Positions 16,917-25,630 of a stretch of DNA of 64,000 bases are shown piece by piece. How positions within the stretch are numbered: position 1 is the stretch's first letter; every line of letters starts with the position of its first letter. A model generated the notes under the pieces. That model was not told where the DNA came from and searched no databases. It saw only the letters and a program-made list of their open reading frames with translations. The DNA is from Flavobacterium sp. CFS9 (lineage in GTDB: Bacteria > Bacteroidota > Bacteroidia > Flavobacteriales > Flavobacteriaceae). The DNA lies in assembly GCF_041154745.1 (NCBI RefSeq), contig NZ_AP031573.1:992001-1056000 (forward strand). The letters run 5' to 3'. The position numbers and the translations under genes were made by a program.

Positions 16917-17915
16917 TTGAAAACAAGAATTGCTATAAATGGTTTTGGAAGAATAGGCCGAAATTTATTTCGCTTACTTTTAAACCATCCTGACATTGAA
17001 GTAATTGCCATTAATGACATTGCTGACAACAAAACCATGTCGCATTTGATAAAATACGACAGTATTCACGGAGTCTTACCTTTTAAAGTCAGTCATGACG
17101 AGGAAGGAATCATTGTTGACGGGAAACATTTTTTCTTTTTTCATGAAAAAAGTATTTCTAATCTGGATTGGAAAAGCCATAAGATCGATTTTGTAATTGA
17201 ATCAACAGGAAAGTTTAAAACATACGAAGAACTAAACGCCCATATCGAAGCCGGAGCAAAAAAGGTAATCCTTTCTGCTCCATCAGAAGTTGACACCATC
17301 AAAACAGTAGTTCTAGGAGTTAACGAAGGTATTCTTGACGGAAGCGAAAACATTGTTTCGAATGCAAGCTGTACGACAAACAATGCGGCTCCGATGATAA
17401 AAATCATCGATGAATTGTGTGGAATTGAGCAGGCTTACATCACAACTATACACTCTTACACCACTGACCAAAGTCTTCATGACCAGCCACATAAGGACTT
17501 ACGTCGTGCGAGAGGCGCAAGCCAGTCAATTGTTCCAACAACTACAGGTGCAGCTAAGGCATTAACAAAAATTTTCCCTAACTTGCATCATAAAATTGGA
17601 GGATGTGGAATTCGTGTTCCTGTTCCCGATGGTTCATTAACAGACATAACGTTTAATGTAAAACGTGCTGTTACGATTGAAGAAATAAATAAAGCATTTG
17701 AAGAATCCTCAAAAACAAATTTAAAAGGAATACTGGATTACACAGAAGATCCAATTGTTTCTGTTGATGTAATTGGCAACACACATTCGTGTTTGTTTGA
17801 TGCTCAATTAACTTCGGTTATTGACAAAATGGTAAAGGTTGTGGGTTGGTACGATAACGAAATTGGATACTCATCAAGATTGATCGATTTAATTTTACTA
17901 ATAAGAAAAACCTAA
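16917..17915 (+). CDS. gap: Glyceraldehyde-3-phosphate dehydrogenase, type I
   Basis: This glycolytic enzyme oxidises glyceraldehyde-3-phosphate with NAD(P). Motifs are INGFGRIGRN (7-16), SNASCTTNNAAP with catalytic Cys152, and a His in the region ITTIHSYTTDQ. RRARGAS and WYDNEIGYSSR are also conserved. The start is TTG at 16917, because no ATG precedes the Rossmann strand. Length is 332 aa. An inverted repeat GTTTAATCG/CGATTAAAC lies in the 124-bp gap after lipA. A second gap copy elsewhere would be usual, so a gluconeogenic role cannot be excluded. Confidence 0.95.
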   Translation: MKTRIAINGFGRIGRNLFRLLLNHPDIEVIAINDIADNKTMSHLIKYDSIHGVLPFKVSHDEEGIIVDGKHFFFFHEKSISNLDWKSHKIDFVIESTGKFKTYEELNAHIEAGAKKVILSAPSEVDTIKTVVLGVNEGILDGSENIVSNASCTTNNAAPMIKIIDELCGIEQAYITTIHSYTTDQSLHDQPHKDLRRARGASQSIVPTTTGAAKALTKIFPNLHHKIGGCGIRVPVPDGSLTDITFNVKRAVTIEEINKAFEESSKTNLKGILDYTEDPIVSVDVIGNTHSCLFDAQLTSVIDKMVKVVGWYDNEIGYSSRLIDLILLIRKT

Positions 17916-17941
17916 GATTCATTGTAAAAGCATTGCCATAC

Positions 17942-20110
17942 ATGAAACATTATCTTTTTATTGTTGTTTGTCTATTAAATTCGTTTTTGTACTCTCAATC
18001 TAAAAAGAGTACGGATAGCATTTCCTATTATAACAGATTAACGGACACCAATCTCAACAATAAAAAATACGAAAAGGCAATTTATTACACCGAAAAGTCA
18101 ATTGAATTTTGCGAGGCGAACAATAAATTAGAAAACCTGGCCAATCAGACTTTTAAGCTGGGAAAAATTTATTATCATCAGAAAAATTACGCAGAAGCTC
18201 TAAAAAACTTCCACAAAAGTGTTGCTTTATTTGAAAACACAAAGCCAACCTGCACAAAAGTTTTGGCATTGCACTATATTGGTTTAACCAATACTACAAA
18301 AAGCGATTACAAAACTGCAGCAATCTACTACAGAAAAGCGGAAGAGCTTTTAAATCAGTTAAAGATTAAGGATCATGCCGAAATACTAAGCTATCAAAAA
18401 GCAATAGCTTTAAAAACCGCTAAAAACCTGCCTTTAGCCGCTGAAACTTTTTACAAAATAACACAACGGCCGGACAATACTGAAATCATAAAAACCAAAA
18501 CCGATTCGTATTATCAACTAGGCTTAATCGAGACACAGCTGAAACGAAATGATTCGGCTATAGGTTATTTTGAAAAGGCTTTAAATTATAATGCCAAAAC
18601 AAATAATCTCGTCCAAAAATCAAAAATTGTTCTGGCAATCAGTCAGTATTACAGACAAAATAAAAAATTTGATCTTGCTTACTCGTACCTGGAAGAACAT
18701 TATCAGCTGGAAAATTACATCTTAAAGCTAAAAAATACTCAAACGGATCACGATGAATTCGAAAAATTCAAGAAGAACGAATCCTTAAAAGCCAGTATTA
18801 AAAAGGAAAGTGAAGAGAAAATTCAGTTAAAAACCTACCGATATTCTAAACTGGTAAGTATTCTGGCCATTGCCCTTATCTCCATTTTATCTCTTTTGAG
18901 TTTAGCATTGTACAAAAACAACATTATCCGAAATCAGAATAATCTACTATTAAGAGAGAAAAACAAAGAACTCATTCTCGCCAAAAATAAAGCTGAAAAG
19001 GCATCTAAAGCCCGATCTGAGTTTTTGTCAACCGTAAGTCATGAACTGCGGACTCCCTTAAATGCCATTAACGGAATTACTCATTTGTTACTGGAAGACA
19101 ATCCTAAGAAAAAACAATTAAAATATTTAGAGTCTTTGAAATTCTCAGGAAATTACCTGACTACTTTTATCAACGAGATTCTGGAAATTAATAAAATTGA
19201 TTCGACAAAGGTCGAAATAGAAAACATAAGCTTTAACCTGAAAGAACTTCTTTTTAACATTCAGAGTTCTTTAAAAGAATTGGCTACCGCCAACAAAAAC
19301 TACTTTAACCTTGAAATAGACGAAGCTATTCCGGATAATATAATTGGTGACCCTACAAAACTGTCCCAAATCATCCTGAATTTAATCAACAACGCTTTAA
19401 AATTTACTCAAAACGGACATGTCAATGTAATTGCAAAATTATACGAACTGGGAGAAGACAACACAACCATTTACTTCGAGATTGTAGACACCGGAATTGG
19501 CATCCCGGAAGATAAGCTTCAGACTGTTTTTGAAAGTTTTTCACAGGGATCTATAGAAGTAAACAGAAAATATGGCGGAACCGGCCTTGGACTTACGATT
19601 GTCAAAAAACTAATTGAGCTTCTGGGTGGAGAAATCAGACTAAAAAGCGAAGTTGGAAAGGGTTCAACTTTTACATTCAAACTAAATTTTAAGATCAATA
19701 AAGAACAATTGAAAACGATTGAAGAAATAAAGCCATACAGCGACGTACAATTAAACAACAAATCAATTCTGTTGATTGAGGACAACAAAATCAATCAAAT
19801 GATTACTCGAAAAATGCTTGAAAATAAAAACATCAGCTGCGAAATCATCGACAATGGTGAAGATGCAGTTGAGCTTTTAAAAGTAAAACGTTTTGACATG
19901 ATCCTCATGGATGTCCATTTACCGGGAATCAACGGAACAACGGCTACAAAACTTATAAGAGAATTTGACAAAACCACTCCGATTATTGCTCTTACAGCTA
20001 TTTCACTAGACGAAAACAGAGACATGCTGTTGTCTTACGGAATGAACGATGTGATTACAAAACCATTTGTTCCGGACGAATTCTACAGTATTATAGCTCG
20101 ATTTTTCTAA
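17942..20110 (+). CDS. TPR-containing hybrid sensor histidine kinase/response regulator
   Basis: The ATG at 17942 (MKHYLFIVV) gives a proper signal peptide, so it is preferred over the TTG at 17933. TPR repeats fill about residues 25-270 in the periplasm, and one membrane helix lies at about 300-322. The HisKA domain holds SHELRTPLN with the phospho-acceptor His367. The ATPase has GDPTKLSQIILNLINNALKF, DTGIGI and GGTGLGLTI. A C-terminal receiver has LLIEDNKIN, the phospho-acceptor Asp657 in MDVHLPG, and KPF. The design senses an external cue through TPRs and ends in a receiver without an output domain, so a partner must act next. The partner is not visible nearby. Confidence 0.92.
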   Translation: MKHYLFIVVCLLNSFLYSQSKKSTDSISYYNRLTDTNLNNKKYEKAIYYTEKSIEFCEANNKLENLANQTFKLGKIYYHQKNYAEALKNFHKSVALFENTKPTCTKVLALHYIGLTNTTKSDYKTAAIYYRKAEELLNQLKIKDHAEILSYQKAIALKTAKNLPLAAETFYKITQRPDNTEIIKTKTDSYYQLGLIETQLKRNDSAIGYFEKALNYNAKTNNLVQKSKIVLAISQYYRQNKKFDLAYSYLEEHYQLENYILKLKNTQTDHDEFEKFKKNESLKASIKKESEEKIQLKTYRYSKLVSILAIALISILSLLSLALYKNNIIRNQNNLLLREKNKELILAKNKAEKASKARSEFLSTVSHELRTPLNAINGITHLLLEDNPKKKQLKYLESLKFSGNYLTTFINEILEINKIDSTKVEIENISFNLKELLFNIQSSLKELATANKNYFNLEIDEAIPDNIIGDPTKLSQIILNLINNALKFTQNGHVNVIAKLYELGEDNTTIYFEIVDTGIGIPEDKLQTVFESFSQGSIEVNRKYGGTGLGLTIVKKLIELLGGEIRLKSEVGKGSTFTFKLNFKINKEQLKTIEEIKPYSDVQLNNKSILLIEDNKINQMITRKMLENKNISCEIIDNGEDAVELLKVKRFDMILMDVHLPGINGTTATKLIREFDKTTPIIALTAISLDENRDMLLSYGMNDVITKPFVPDEFYSIIARFF

Positions 20111-20151
20111 GGCTCTAAGAGATGCTAAGACGCTAAGGTTCTAAGTTTTTT
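20111..20151. repeat. TCTAAG/GCTAAG short-repeat tract, copy 1
   Basis: CTAAG recurs five times at 5-10-bp spacing (ctctaag, gctaag, gctaag, tctaag). The tract overlaps the last codons and stop of lpxK. Related tracts are at 24163-24245 and 24632-24715. Confidence 0.7.
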
Positions 20152-21155
20152 TGTAGGTACTGCAGAATTGCAGTGTCAAAATTTTGACTGCTATTGATGA
20201 ATGTACTTTTTATCGGCAGATAGTACAATTGTGAAATCAATTTAGAATCTTTTAATCGAACATAGTCTTTTTCTGTAGTAATGATTTTTCTATTACCGGC
20301 TTTGTCCAGAATATTGAACACATCTGCATCGGAAAAATGATGGTGATCGGGAAAAGTCAAACAGTCATCTTTTTCATTTTTCAAGTAATCAAAAAATGGT
20401 GTGGGTTTTGCGATACCGGCTAAAAGTAATTTTGATTCTGATTTAATATCTTTTACCGCAAGCTGCTCTTTTTCACTATAAATAAAATCATCATAGTCAA
20501 TAAAAGTAAAATACAGCTGCTGAGAGCTCTTTAACTTCAATTTCGACCTAATTTCTTCCTGCCTTCCCTCAGACAGTTCTTTTGGACATTTTGTTATAAT
20601 TACAATGTTTGCACGATTTGCTCCGCTTCGGCTCTCACGCAGATTTCCGGTAGGCAGCATAAAATCATCCGCATACAAATCATCATAAGAACTAAGCAGA
20701 ATATAAAATCCGGCTCTCACTTTTCGGTGCTGGTAGGCATCATCTAACAAAATCACTTCGGGTTTTTCTTTTTGCGAAAGCAATTGTGTAATTCCGTTTC
20801 TTCTGTTCGCATCAACAGCCACCTGAATATTGGGAAACTTTTGATAAAACTGAAACGGTTCATCGCCTAAAATTTCGGCATTAGAATTGTCACTCGCTAA
20901 TACATACCCTTCTGATTTTCTTTTGTACCCCCTGCTTAAAGTAGCAACTTTATATTTCTGAGATAACAATCGGATAAGATATTCTATTTGTGGCGTTTTA
21001 CCTGTTCCGCCAACACTAAGATTTCCAACCGCAATAACCGGCACATCAAATGAAGTTGATTTCAGAATTCCCTTATCGAAAAGAAAATTTCTCACTGCAG
21101 TGACACATCCGTATAAAATCGCAAACGGAAAAAGTATTTTTCTAAGTACATTCAT
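20133..21155 (-). CDS. lpxK: Tetraacyldisaccharide 4'-kinase
   Basis: LpxK phosphorylates the lipid A disaccharide at the 4' position on the inner membrane. An N-terminal membrane-associating helix (LRKILFPFAILYGCVTAVRNF) is followed by VPVIAVGNLSVGGTGKTPQIEYLI with the Walker A loop. LLDDAYQHRKV and a late TTEKDYVRLKD are also family features. Length is 340 aa. The stop codon lies inside a CTAAG repeat tract, so the final two or three residues may come from that repeat. Confidence 0.95.
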   Translation of the reverse strand: MNVLRKILFPFAILYGCVTAVRNFLFDKGILKSTSFDVPVIAVGNLSVGGTGKTPQIEYLIRLLSQKYKVATLSRGYKRKSEGYVLASDNSNAEILGDEPFQFYQKFPNIQVAVDANRRNGITQLLSQKEKPEVILLDDAYQHRKVRAGFYILLSSYDDLYADDFMLPTGNLRESRSGANRANIVIITKCPKELSEGRQEEIRSKLKLKSSQQLYFTFIDYDDFIYSEKEQLAVKDIKSESKLLLAGIAKPTPFFDYLKNEKDDCLTFPDHHHFSDADVFNILDKAGNRKIITTEKDYVRLKDSKLISQLYYLPIKSTFINSSQNFDTAILQYLQKNLEP

Positions 21156-21239
21156 TCTACGAAAGTATAATATTTTTCGTTAATTTGTTTCAAGTTTACA
21201 CCACAAGACAGGACTTAAAACCTGAAATAAAACTAAAAA

Positions 21240-22334
21240 ATGAAAATCAAAGAAATATTAGCTGTTCTTGAAGAAATGGCTCCTTTGGCTTATGCCGAAG
21301 ATTTTGACAATGTCGGGCTCTTAGTGGGTGATACCGAGACAGAAAGTACCGGAGTTTTGGTTTGCCACGATGCATTAGAAACTGTAATTGAAGAAGCGAT
21401 TGCCAAAAACTGTAATCTGGTAGTTTGCTTTCATCCTATTTTATTCTCGGGGATAAAAAAAATAACCGGTAAAAACTATGTGGAGCGTGCCATTTTAAAA
21501 GCGATCAAAAACGACATCGCTATTTATGCCGTTCATACTGCATTAGACAACCATTCTCAGGGAGTTAATAAAATATTCTGCGATGCTTTAGGCTTAATCA
21601 ATACTAAAGTTTTAATACCAAAACAAAGCTTCATTCAAAAGTTGGTTACCTATACTACCCCTGATAATTCAGAAAAAGTTCGCAATGCCATGTTTCAGGC
21701 CGGCGCAGGTACGATTGGAAATTATGACAACTGCAGTTTTAATACCGAAGGCTTTTTTACTTTTCAGGGAAATGAAAACAGTAATCCTGTAATTGGTGAA
21801 AGAGGAAAACTACATACCGGAACCGAAATCAAAATCGAAGTTATATTTGAAAAACATTTACAGTCTAAAGTTCTAAAAGCTTTATTTGCCAGTCATATTT
21901 ACGAAGAAGTAGCTTACGAAATTTACGATCTGAAAAATTCTCATCAGAATATTGGTTTGGGAATGATTGGCGAATTTGAAACGGAAATGGATGAAAAAGA
22001 CTTTTTGCATTCCGTTAAAGACAAAATGATTGCAGACGGAATTCGCCATTCTGCCTTTTTAGGAAAAAAAATAAAGAAAGTCGCTGTTTTAGGAGGCTCA
22101 GGAAGTTTTGCCATAAAAAATGCTATTCAGGCGGGAGCAGATGCTTTTTTAACTGCCGATTTAAAATACCACCAATTTTACGAAGCAGAAAACCGACTTC
22201 TTTTAGCCGATATTGGTCATTTTGAGAGCGAACGATATACAAAAAACTATATTGTTGATTATCTTCGAAAAAAAATCCTTAATTTTGCCATCATTTTATC
22301 AGAAGAAAATACAAATCCAGTTAAGTACTTATAG
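21240..22334 (+). CDS. Nif3-like dinuclear metal-centre protein
   Basis: The protein of 364 aa has the Nif3 (DUF34) arrangement: FDNVGLLVGD, VVCFHPILFSGIKK and YAVHTALDNHSQGVN near the N-terminus, and LLADIGHFESER near the C-terminus. These supply the metal-binding His, Asp and Glu. A PII-like insert lies in the middle (about 125-225), as in the long form. The family has a dinuclear metal site but no agreed substrate; a GTP cyclohydrolase-like role has been suggested for some members. Three bases separate it from the next gene, with which it forms an operon. Confidence 0.93.
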   Translation: MKIKEILAVLEEMAPLAYAEDFDNVGLLVGDTETESTGVLVCHDALETVIEEAIAKNCNLVVCFHPILFSGIKKITGKNYVERAILKAIKNDIAIYAVHTALDNHSQGVNKIFCDALGLINTKVLIPKQSFIQKLVTYTTPDNSEKVRNAMFQAGAGTIGNYDNCSFNTEGFFTFQGNENSNPVIGERGKLHTGTEIKIEVIFEKHLQSKVLKALFASHIYEEVAYEIYDLKNSHQNIGLGMIGEFETEMDEKDFLHSVKDKMIADGIRHSAFLGKKIKKVAVLGGSGSFAIKNAIQAGADAFLTADLKYHQFYEAENRLLLADIGHFESERYTKNYIVDYLRKKILNFAIILSEENTNPVKYL

Positions 22335-22337
22335 AAT

Positions 22338-23117
22338 ATGGCGAATACGAAAGAATTAAGTGTTGAGGACAAGTTAAGAGCAATATATGATTTACAGCTT
22401 ATTGACTCCCGAATTGACGAAATCAGAAACGTAAGAGGAGAACTTCCTTTAGAAGTTGAAGATTTAGAAGATGAAGTTGCTGGTTTAAGCACACGTTCAG
22501 AGAAACTGAAAGGAGAACTTGAAGTGATTGAAGAGCAAATCAAAGGGAAGAAAATTGCCATTGATGAGCACAAAGAAGTGATTAAAAAATACACGAAACA
22601 ACAAGAATCAGTTCGTAATAACAGAGAATTTAATTCTTTGACTAAAGAGGTTGAATTTCAGGAATTAGAAATTCAATTGGCTGAAAAGCAAATCAAAGAA
22701 ATGAAAGCTTCTATCGAACATAAAAAAGAAGTTATTTCTAATTTAAAAGAAAAACTTGACGCAAAAAGTTCGCATTTAAAACATAAAAAATCTGAACTGG
22801 ATGCGATTATGGCTGAAACTCAAAAAGAAGAAATCTTCTTATCTGAGAAATCTGCTGAATATGCTTCACAAATCGAAGAGCGTTTATTAGCTGCTTACAA
22901 CAGAATCAGAAGCAGTGTTCGTAATGGTTTAGCAGTAGTATCTATCGAAAGAGGAGCTTCAGCAGGATCATTCTTTACAATTCCTCCACAAACCCAGGTG
23001 GAAATTGCTTCAAGAAAGAAAATCATCACTGATGAGCACTCTGGAAGAATTTTAGTTGACAGCGCATTAGCTGAAGAAGAAAAAGAAAAAATGGAACAAT
23101 TGTTCTCTAAATTCTAA
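22338..23117 (+). CDS. C4-type zinc-ribbon-family coiled-coil protein lacking the cysteines
   Basis: The N-terminal 180 residues are a long charged coiled coil (for example EDLEDEVAGLSTRSEKLKGEL). The C-terminal part, NGLAVVSIERGASAGSFFTIPPQTQVEIA followed by DEHSGRILV, aligns with the zinc ribbon of the DUF164 family, where CxxC pairs normally sit. This protein has no cysteine at all, so zinc binding at that site is lost. Length is 259 aa. It lies 3 bp after the Nif3 gene, a pairing that suggests a joint function, and a strong terminator follows. Confidence 0.88.
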   Translation: MANTKELSVEDKLRAIYDLQLIDSRIDEIRNVRGELPLEVEDLEDEVAGLSTRSEKLKGELEVIEEQIKGKKIAIDEHKEVIKKYTKQQESVRNNREFNSLTKEVEFQELEIQLAEKQIKEMKASIEHKKEVISNLKEKLDAKSSHLKHKKSELDAIMAETQKEEIFLSEKSAEYASQIEERLLAAYNRIRSSVRNGLAVVSIERGASAGSFFTIPPQTQVEIASRKKIITDEHSGRILVDSALAEEEKEKMEQLFSKF

Positions 23118-23123
23118 ATAACT

Positions 23124-23149
23124 GTCCCGATCTGATCGGGACTTTTTTT
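23124..23149 (+). terminator. Terminator after the Nif3 / zinc-ribbon operon
   Basis: GTCCCGAT and ATCGGGAC form the stem, followed by seven T. Confidence 0.92.
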
Positions 23150-23170
23150 GCATCTAAACGATATTTTTTT

Positions 23171-23256
23171 CGCCACGAATTACACAAATTTCGCTAATTT
23201 CTATTTTGATACAGTAAAGAATAAAAATTCGCGCTAAATTTGTGTAATTCGTGGCG
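23171..23256. repeat. CGCCACGAATT palindromic repeat, copy 2
   Basis: Perfect 21-bp arms at 23171-23191 and 23236-23256 start CGCCACGAATTACAC, with 44 bp between them. A/T runs flank both ends (T run after 23256). The core matches the element at 7204-7250, but the inner parts differ. Confidence 0.87.
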
Positions 23257-23309
23257 ATTTTTTTTCAGATCGATTCCCGAATGTTATTTTTATCATTAAA
23301 TTATTTGTT

Positions 23310-24161
23310 TTGGGAATTAAAAAAGGAATCCGTTTTATCACTTTAAAATCGGTTGGATCTTATATTAACTTTTTGAGCTATGTTCGTCCGCAAAAAGCGA
23401 TGGAACTTTCTTATGCACTTTTTAGCCAGCCCAGAATTGGAAGACTAAAGAAAGAAGCACTGCCCAAAGTATTAAGAAATACAGAAACAGAGGTCTTCCA
23501 TCATAACGAACATCATTTTCAAACGTATATCTGGAAAGGTAACGAAACCAAAATACTGCTTGTTCACGGTTGGGAAAGCAATGCCTCCCGCTGGAAAAAA
23601 ACCTTGCCGCACCTTCAAAAATCAGGCAGTACCATTATCGCAATTGATGCTCCGGCACACGGGCAAAGCAGCGGTAAAGAATTTAACGTTCCTCTGTATG
23701 CTGAATTTATCAATAAAGCGGTCGAAAAATACCAGCCTGCCATTATTATTGGTCATTCCATAGGCGGCGCAGCATGTGTCTATCATCAGTATTTGTTTCC
23801 TAACACCAGCATCAACAAAATGGTCATTTTGGGAGCTCCCTCTGACCTAAAAACATTAATTGACAATTATATCTCAATGTTAAGTCTGAACACCAAAATG
23901 TTTTCACTTTTGGAAAGTAAATTTATGAATCGTTTCAATTTTAAGCTGGAAGATTTTTCAGGACAGCGATTTGCCTCGGAGTTTAATGTTTCGGGGTTAA
24001 TTGTACATGACACTTCAGACAAAATTGTTGCTTTTGAAGAAGGCAAAAAAATCGCCAGCAACTGGAAAAACAGTCAGTTTATTGAGACTAAAGGTTTAGG
24101 TCACGGAATGCATGACGATGAATTGTATCAAAAGATTATTGATTTTTTGTTTGCTTCTTAA
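23310..24161 (+). CDS. Alpha/beta hydrolase
   Basis: The 283-aa protein has LVHGWESNASRW (oxyanion region) and AIDAPAHGQS. The nucleophile elbow is GHSIGGAA. A C-terminal Asp region is LIVHDTSDKIVAFEEGKK, with the final His in TKGLGHGMHDDEL. The catalytic triad therefore looks complete. The substrate is unknown. The start is TTG at 23310 (GIKKGIRF), since no in-frame ATG lies upstream near it. A start further inside cannot be excluded. Confidence 0.85.
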   Translation: MGIKKGIRFITLKSVGSYINFLSYVRPQKAMELSYALFSQPRIGRLKKEALPKVLRNTETEVFHHNEHHFQTYIWKGNETKILLVHGWESNASRWKKTLPHLQKSGSTIIAIDAPAHGQSSGKEFNVPLYAEFINKAVEKYQPAIIIGHSIGGAACVYHQYLFPNTSINKMVILGAPSDLKTLIDNYISMLSLNTKMFSLLESKFMNRFNFKLEDFSGQRFASEFNVSGLIVHDTSDKIVAFEEGKKIASNWKNSQFIETKGLGHGMHDDELYQKIIDFLFAS

Positions 24162-24162
24162 A

Positions 24163-24245
24163 AAAGGTTCTAAGATTCTAAGGTACTAAGGCTCTAAAAC
24201 TAGAATCTAAAAATCTGACCATCTAATAATCTAAAAATCCAAAAA
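24163..24245. repeat. TCTAAG/ATCTAA short-repeat tract, copy 2
   Basis: The tract contains gttctaag, attctaag, gtactaag and gctctaaa, then a run of aatctaa and catctaataatctaa. It fills the whole gap between the hydrolase and the ABM gene. Confidence 0.7.
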
Positions 24246-24246
24246 A

Positions 24247-24594
24247 ATGATCGCTGTAATTTTTGAAGTAATTCCAAACGAAGGAAAAAAAGAAGAGTAT
24301 CTGTCTATTGCCGCAAGTTTACGACCTGAATTGGACAAGATAGAAGGTTTTATATCCATCGAACGTTTTCAGAGTTTAAATGATCCCGAGAAAGTTTTGT
24401 CATTGTCATTTTGGAAGGACGAAGAAAGCATTCTGCAATGGAGAAATCTGGAAATGCATCGCCACGCACAAGCCAAGGGACGCAAAGAAATTTTTAAAGA
24501 TTATCACTTACGAATTGCCGCCGTAGTTCGGGATTACGGAATGTTTGACCGCGAAGAAACACCTAAAGACAGTTCGGATTTTCATGACAAATGA
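24247..24594 (+). CDS. Antibiotic biosynthesis monooxygenase (ABM) domain protein
   Basis: This 115-aa protein is a single ferredoxin-like ABM fold. It starts MIAVIFEVIPNEGKKEEYL and includes EGFISIERFQSLNDPEKVLSLSFW and a helix with WRNLEMHRHAQAKGR. His residues in that helix fit the usual pocket. Family members include small oxygenases and haem-degrading proteins, but the IsdG-type Asn/Trp/His set is not obvious here. Function is unknown; it is likely monocistronic between two repeat tracts. Confidence 0.82.
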   Translation: MIAVIFEVIPNEGKKEEYLSIAASLRPELDKIEGFISIERFQSLNDPEKVLSLSFWKDEESILQWRNLEMHRHAQAKGRKEIFKDYHLRIAAVVRDYGMFDREETPKDSSDFHDK

Positions 24595-24597
24595 AGA

Positions 24598-24715
24598 TGC
24601 ACAGGTTCAGAGGAGCAAAGGTTCAAAGTTTTTCCTAAGCGACTAAGACAGTGAGATTCTAAGGCTCTAAGGTTAAAATCTAACATTCTAATAATCTAAT
24701 AATCCAACAATCTAA
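24598..24715. repeat. TCTAAG tract copy 3 with CTTTGAACCT-type repeat
   Basis: The left end (24602-24628) is a reverse copy of the GAACCTTTG repeat seen at 10741. From 24632 it becomes cctaag, gactaag, ttctaag, ctctaag, then aatctaa and tctaataatctaa units. No gene is present. Confidence 0.65.
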
Positions 24716-24732
24716 GAAGTCCAAATTTTGAC

Positions 24733-24740
24733 TACTTTTG
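24733..24740 (+). promoter_or_regulatory. -7 box immediately before rluF
   Basis: TACTTTTG ends only 4 bp before the ATG at 24745. With the usual spacing from this box to +1, transcription would begin at or next to the A of the start codon, giving a leaderless mRNA. Confidence 0.5.
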
Positions 24741-24744
24741 CACT

Positions 24745-25557
24745 ATGGAAGAGAATTTAAAACGTCTGAATAAATTTATAGGAGAAACAGGATATTGTTC
24801 TCGTCGTGAAGCCGATAAACTTATTGAAGAAGGACGCGTAACAATAAATGGTGCTGTACCGGAAATGGGAACAAAAGTTTCACCGGATGATGAAGTACGC
24901 ATTGACGGAAAGCTGATTGTAGAGAAAAAAGAAAAAATGGTTTATTTAGCATTCAACAAACCTGTTGGGATTGAATGCACAACCAATCTCGAGGTTCGAA
25001 ACAATATTGTAGATTATATCAATTATCCTAAACGTATTTTCCCGATTGGGCGTTTGGACAAAGCAAGTGAAGGATTGATTTTTATGACTAATGACGGTGA
25101 TATTGTCAACAAGATTCTACGCGCACGAAACAACCACGAAAAAGAATATACTGTTACGGTTAACAAACCTATTACAGATCGTTTTATACAGCGAATGGGA
25201 AATGGTGTTCCAATTTTGGACACGGTTACCCGAAAATGTAAAGTAGAACAAATCAGTAAATACACTTTCAAAATTATTCTGACACAAGGTCTCAACCGTC
25301 AGATTCGTAGAATGTGTGAATATTTAGGATACGATGTAACTGCTTTAAAACGTATCCGAATCATCAATATTTCACTCGATGTTCCGGTGGGGCGTTATCG
25401 TGATTTAACGGATGCTGAAATTAAAGAATTAAATCATTTGATCGCACCGTCCAGTAAAACAGAGGAAGCCAGTCTCCCAAAAGAGGAAGCTCCAAAGCGA
25501 AGAACCGAATTTATTTCGAAACACGATCCCCGATTTAAGAAAAGAGGAGACTATTAA
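24745..25557 (+). CDS. rluF: 23S rRNA pseudouridine synthase, RluF type
   Basis: An N-terminal S4 domain ([21 protein letters not shown], about 6-55) precedes a RsuA/RluF-type catalytic domain. Its segments are [15 protein letters not shown] with the catalytic Asp, [32 protein letters not shown] and [19 protein letters not shown]. The order and wording match RluF, which modifies U2604 of E. coli 23S rRNA, better than RluB or RluE. A charged tail ends the 270-aa protein. A terminator shared with convergent corA follows. Confidence 0.9.
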   Translation: MEENLKRLNKFIGETGYCSRREADKLIEEGRVTINGAVPEMGTKVSPDDEVRIDGKLIVEKKEKMVYLAFNKPVGIECTTNLEVRNNIVDYINYPKRIFPIGRLDKASEGLIFMTNDGDIVNKILRARNNHEKEYTVTVNKPITDRFIQRMGNGVPILDTVTRKCKVEQISKYTFKIILTQGLNRQIRRMCEYLGYDVTALKRIRIINISLDVPVGRYRDLTDAEIKELNHLIAPSSKTEEASLPKEEAPKRRTEFISKHDPRFKKRGDY

Positions 25558-25572
25558 AATATCCGCGTAAAA

Positions 25573-25604
25573 AAATCCCTTTCGACAAAACGAAAGGGAT
25601 TTTC
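25573..25604. terminator. Bidirectional terminator between rluF and corA
   Basis: ATCCCTTTCG and CGAAAGGGAT form the stem, with a T-rich run to the right and an A run to the left. Confidence 0.9.
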
Positions 25605-25630
25605 TTTAGAGTGAGAAATTGTATTTTTTA

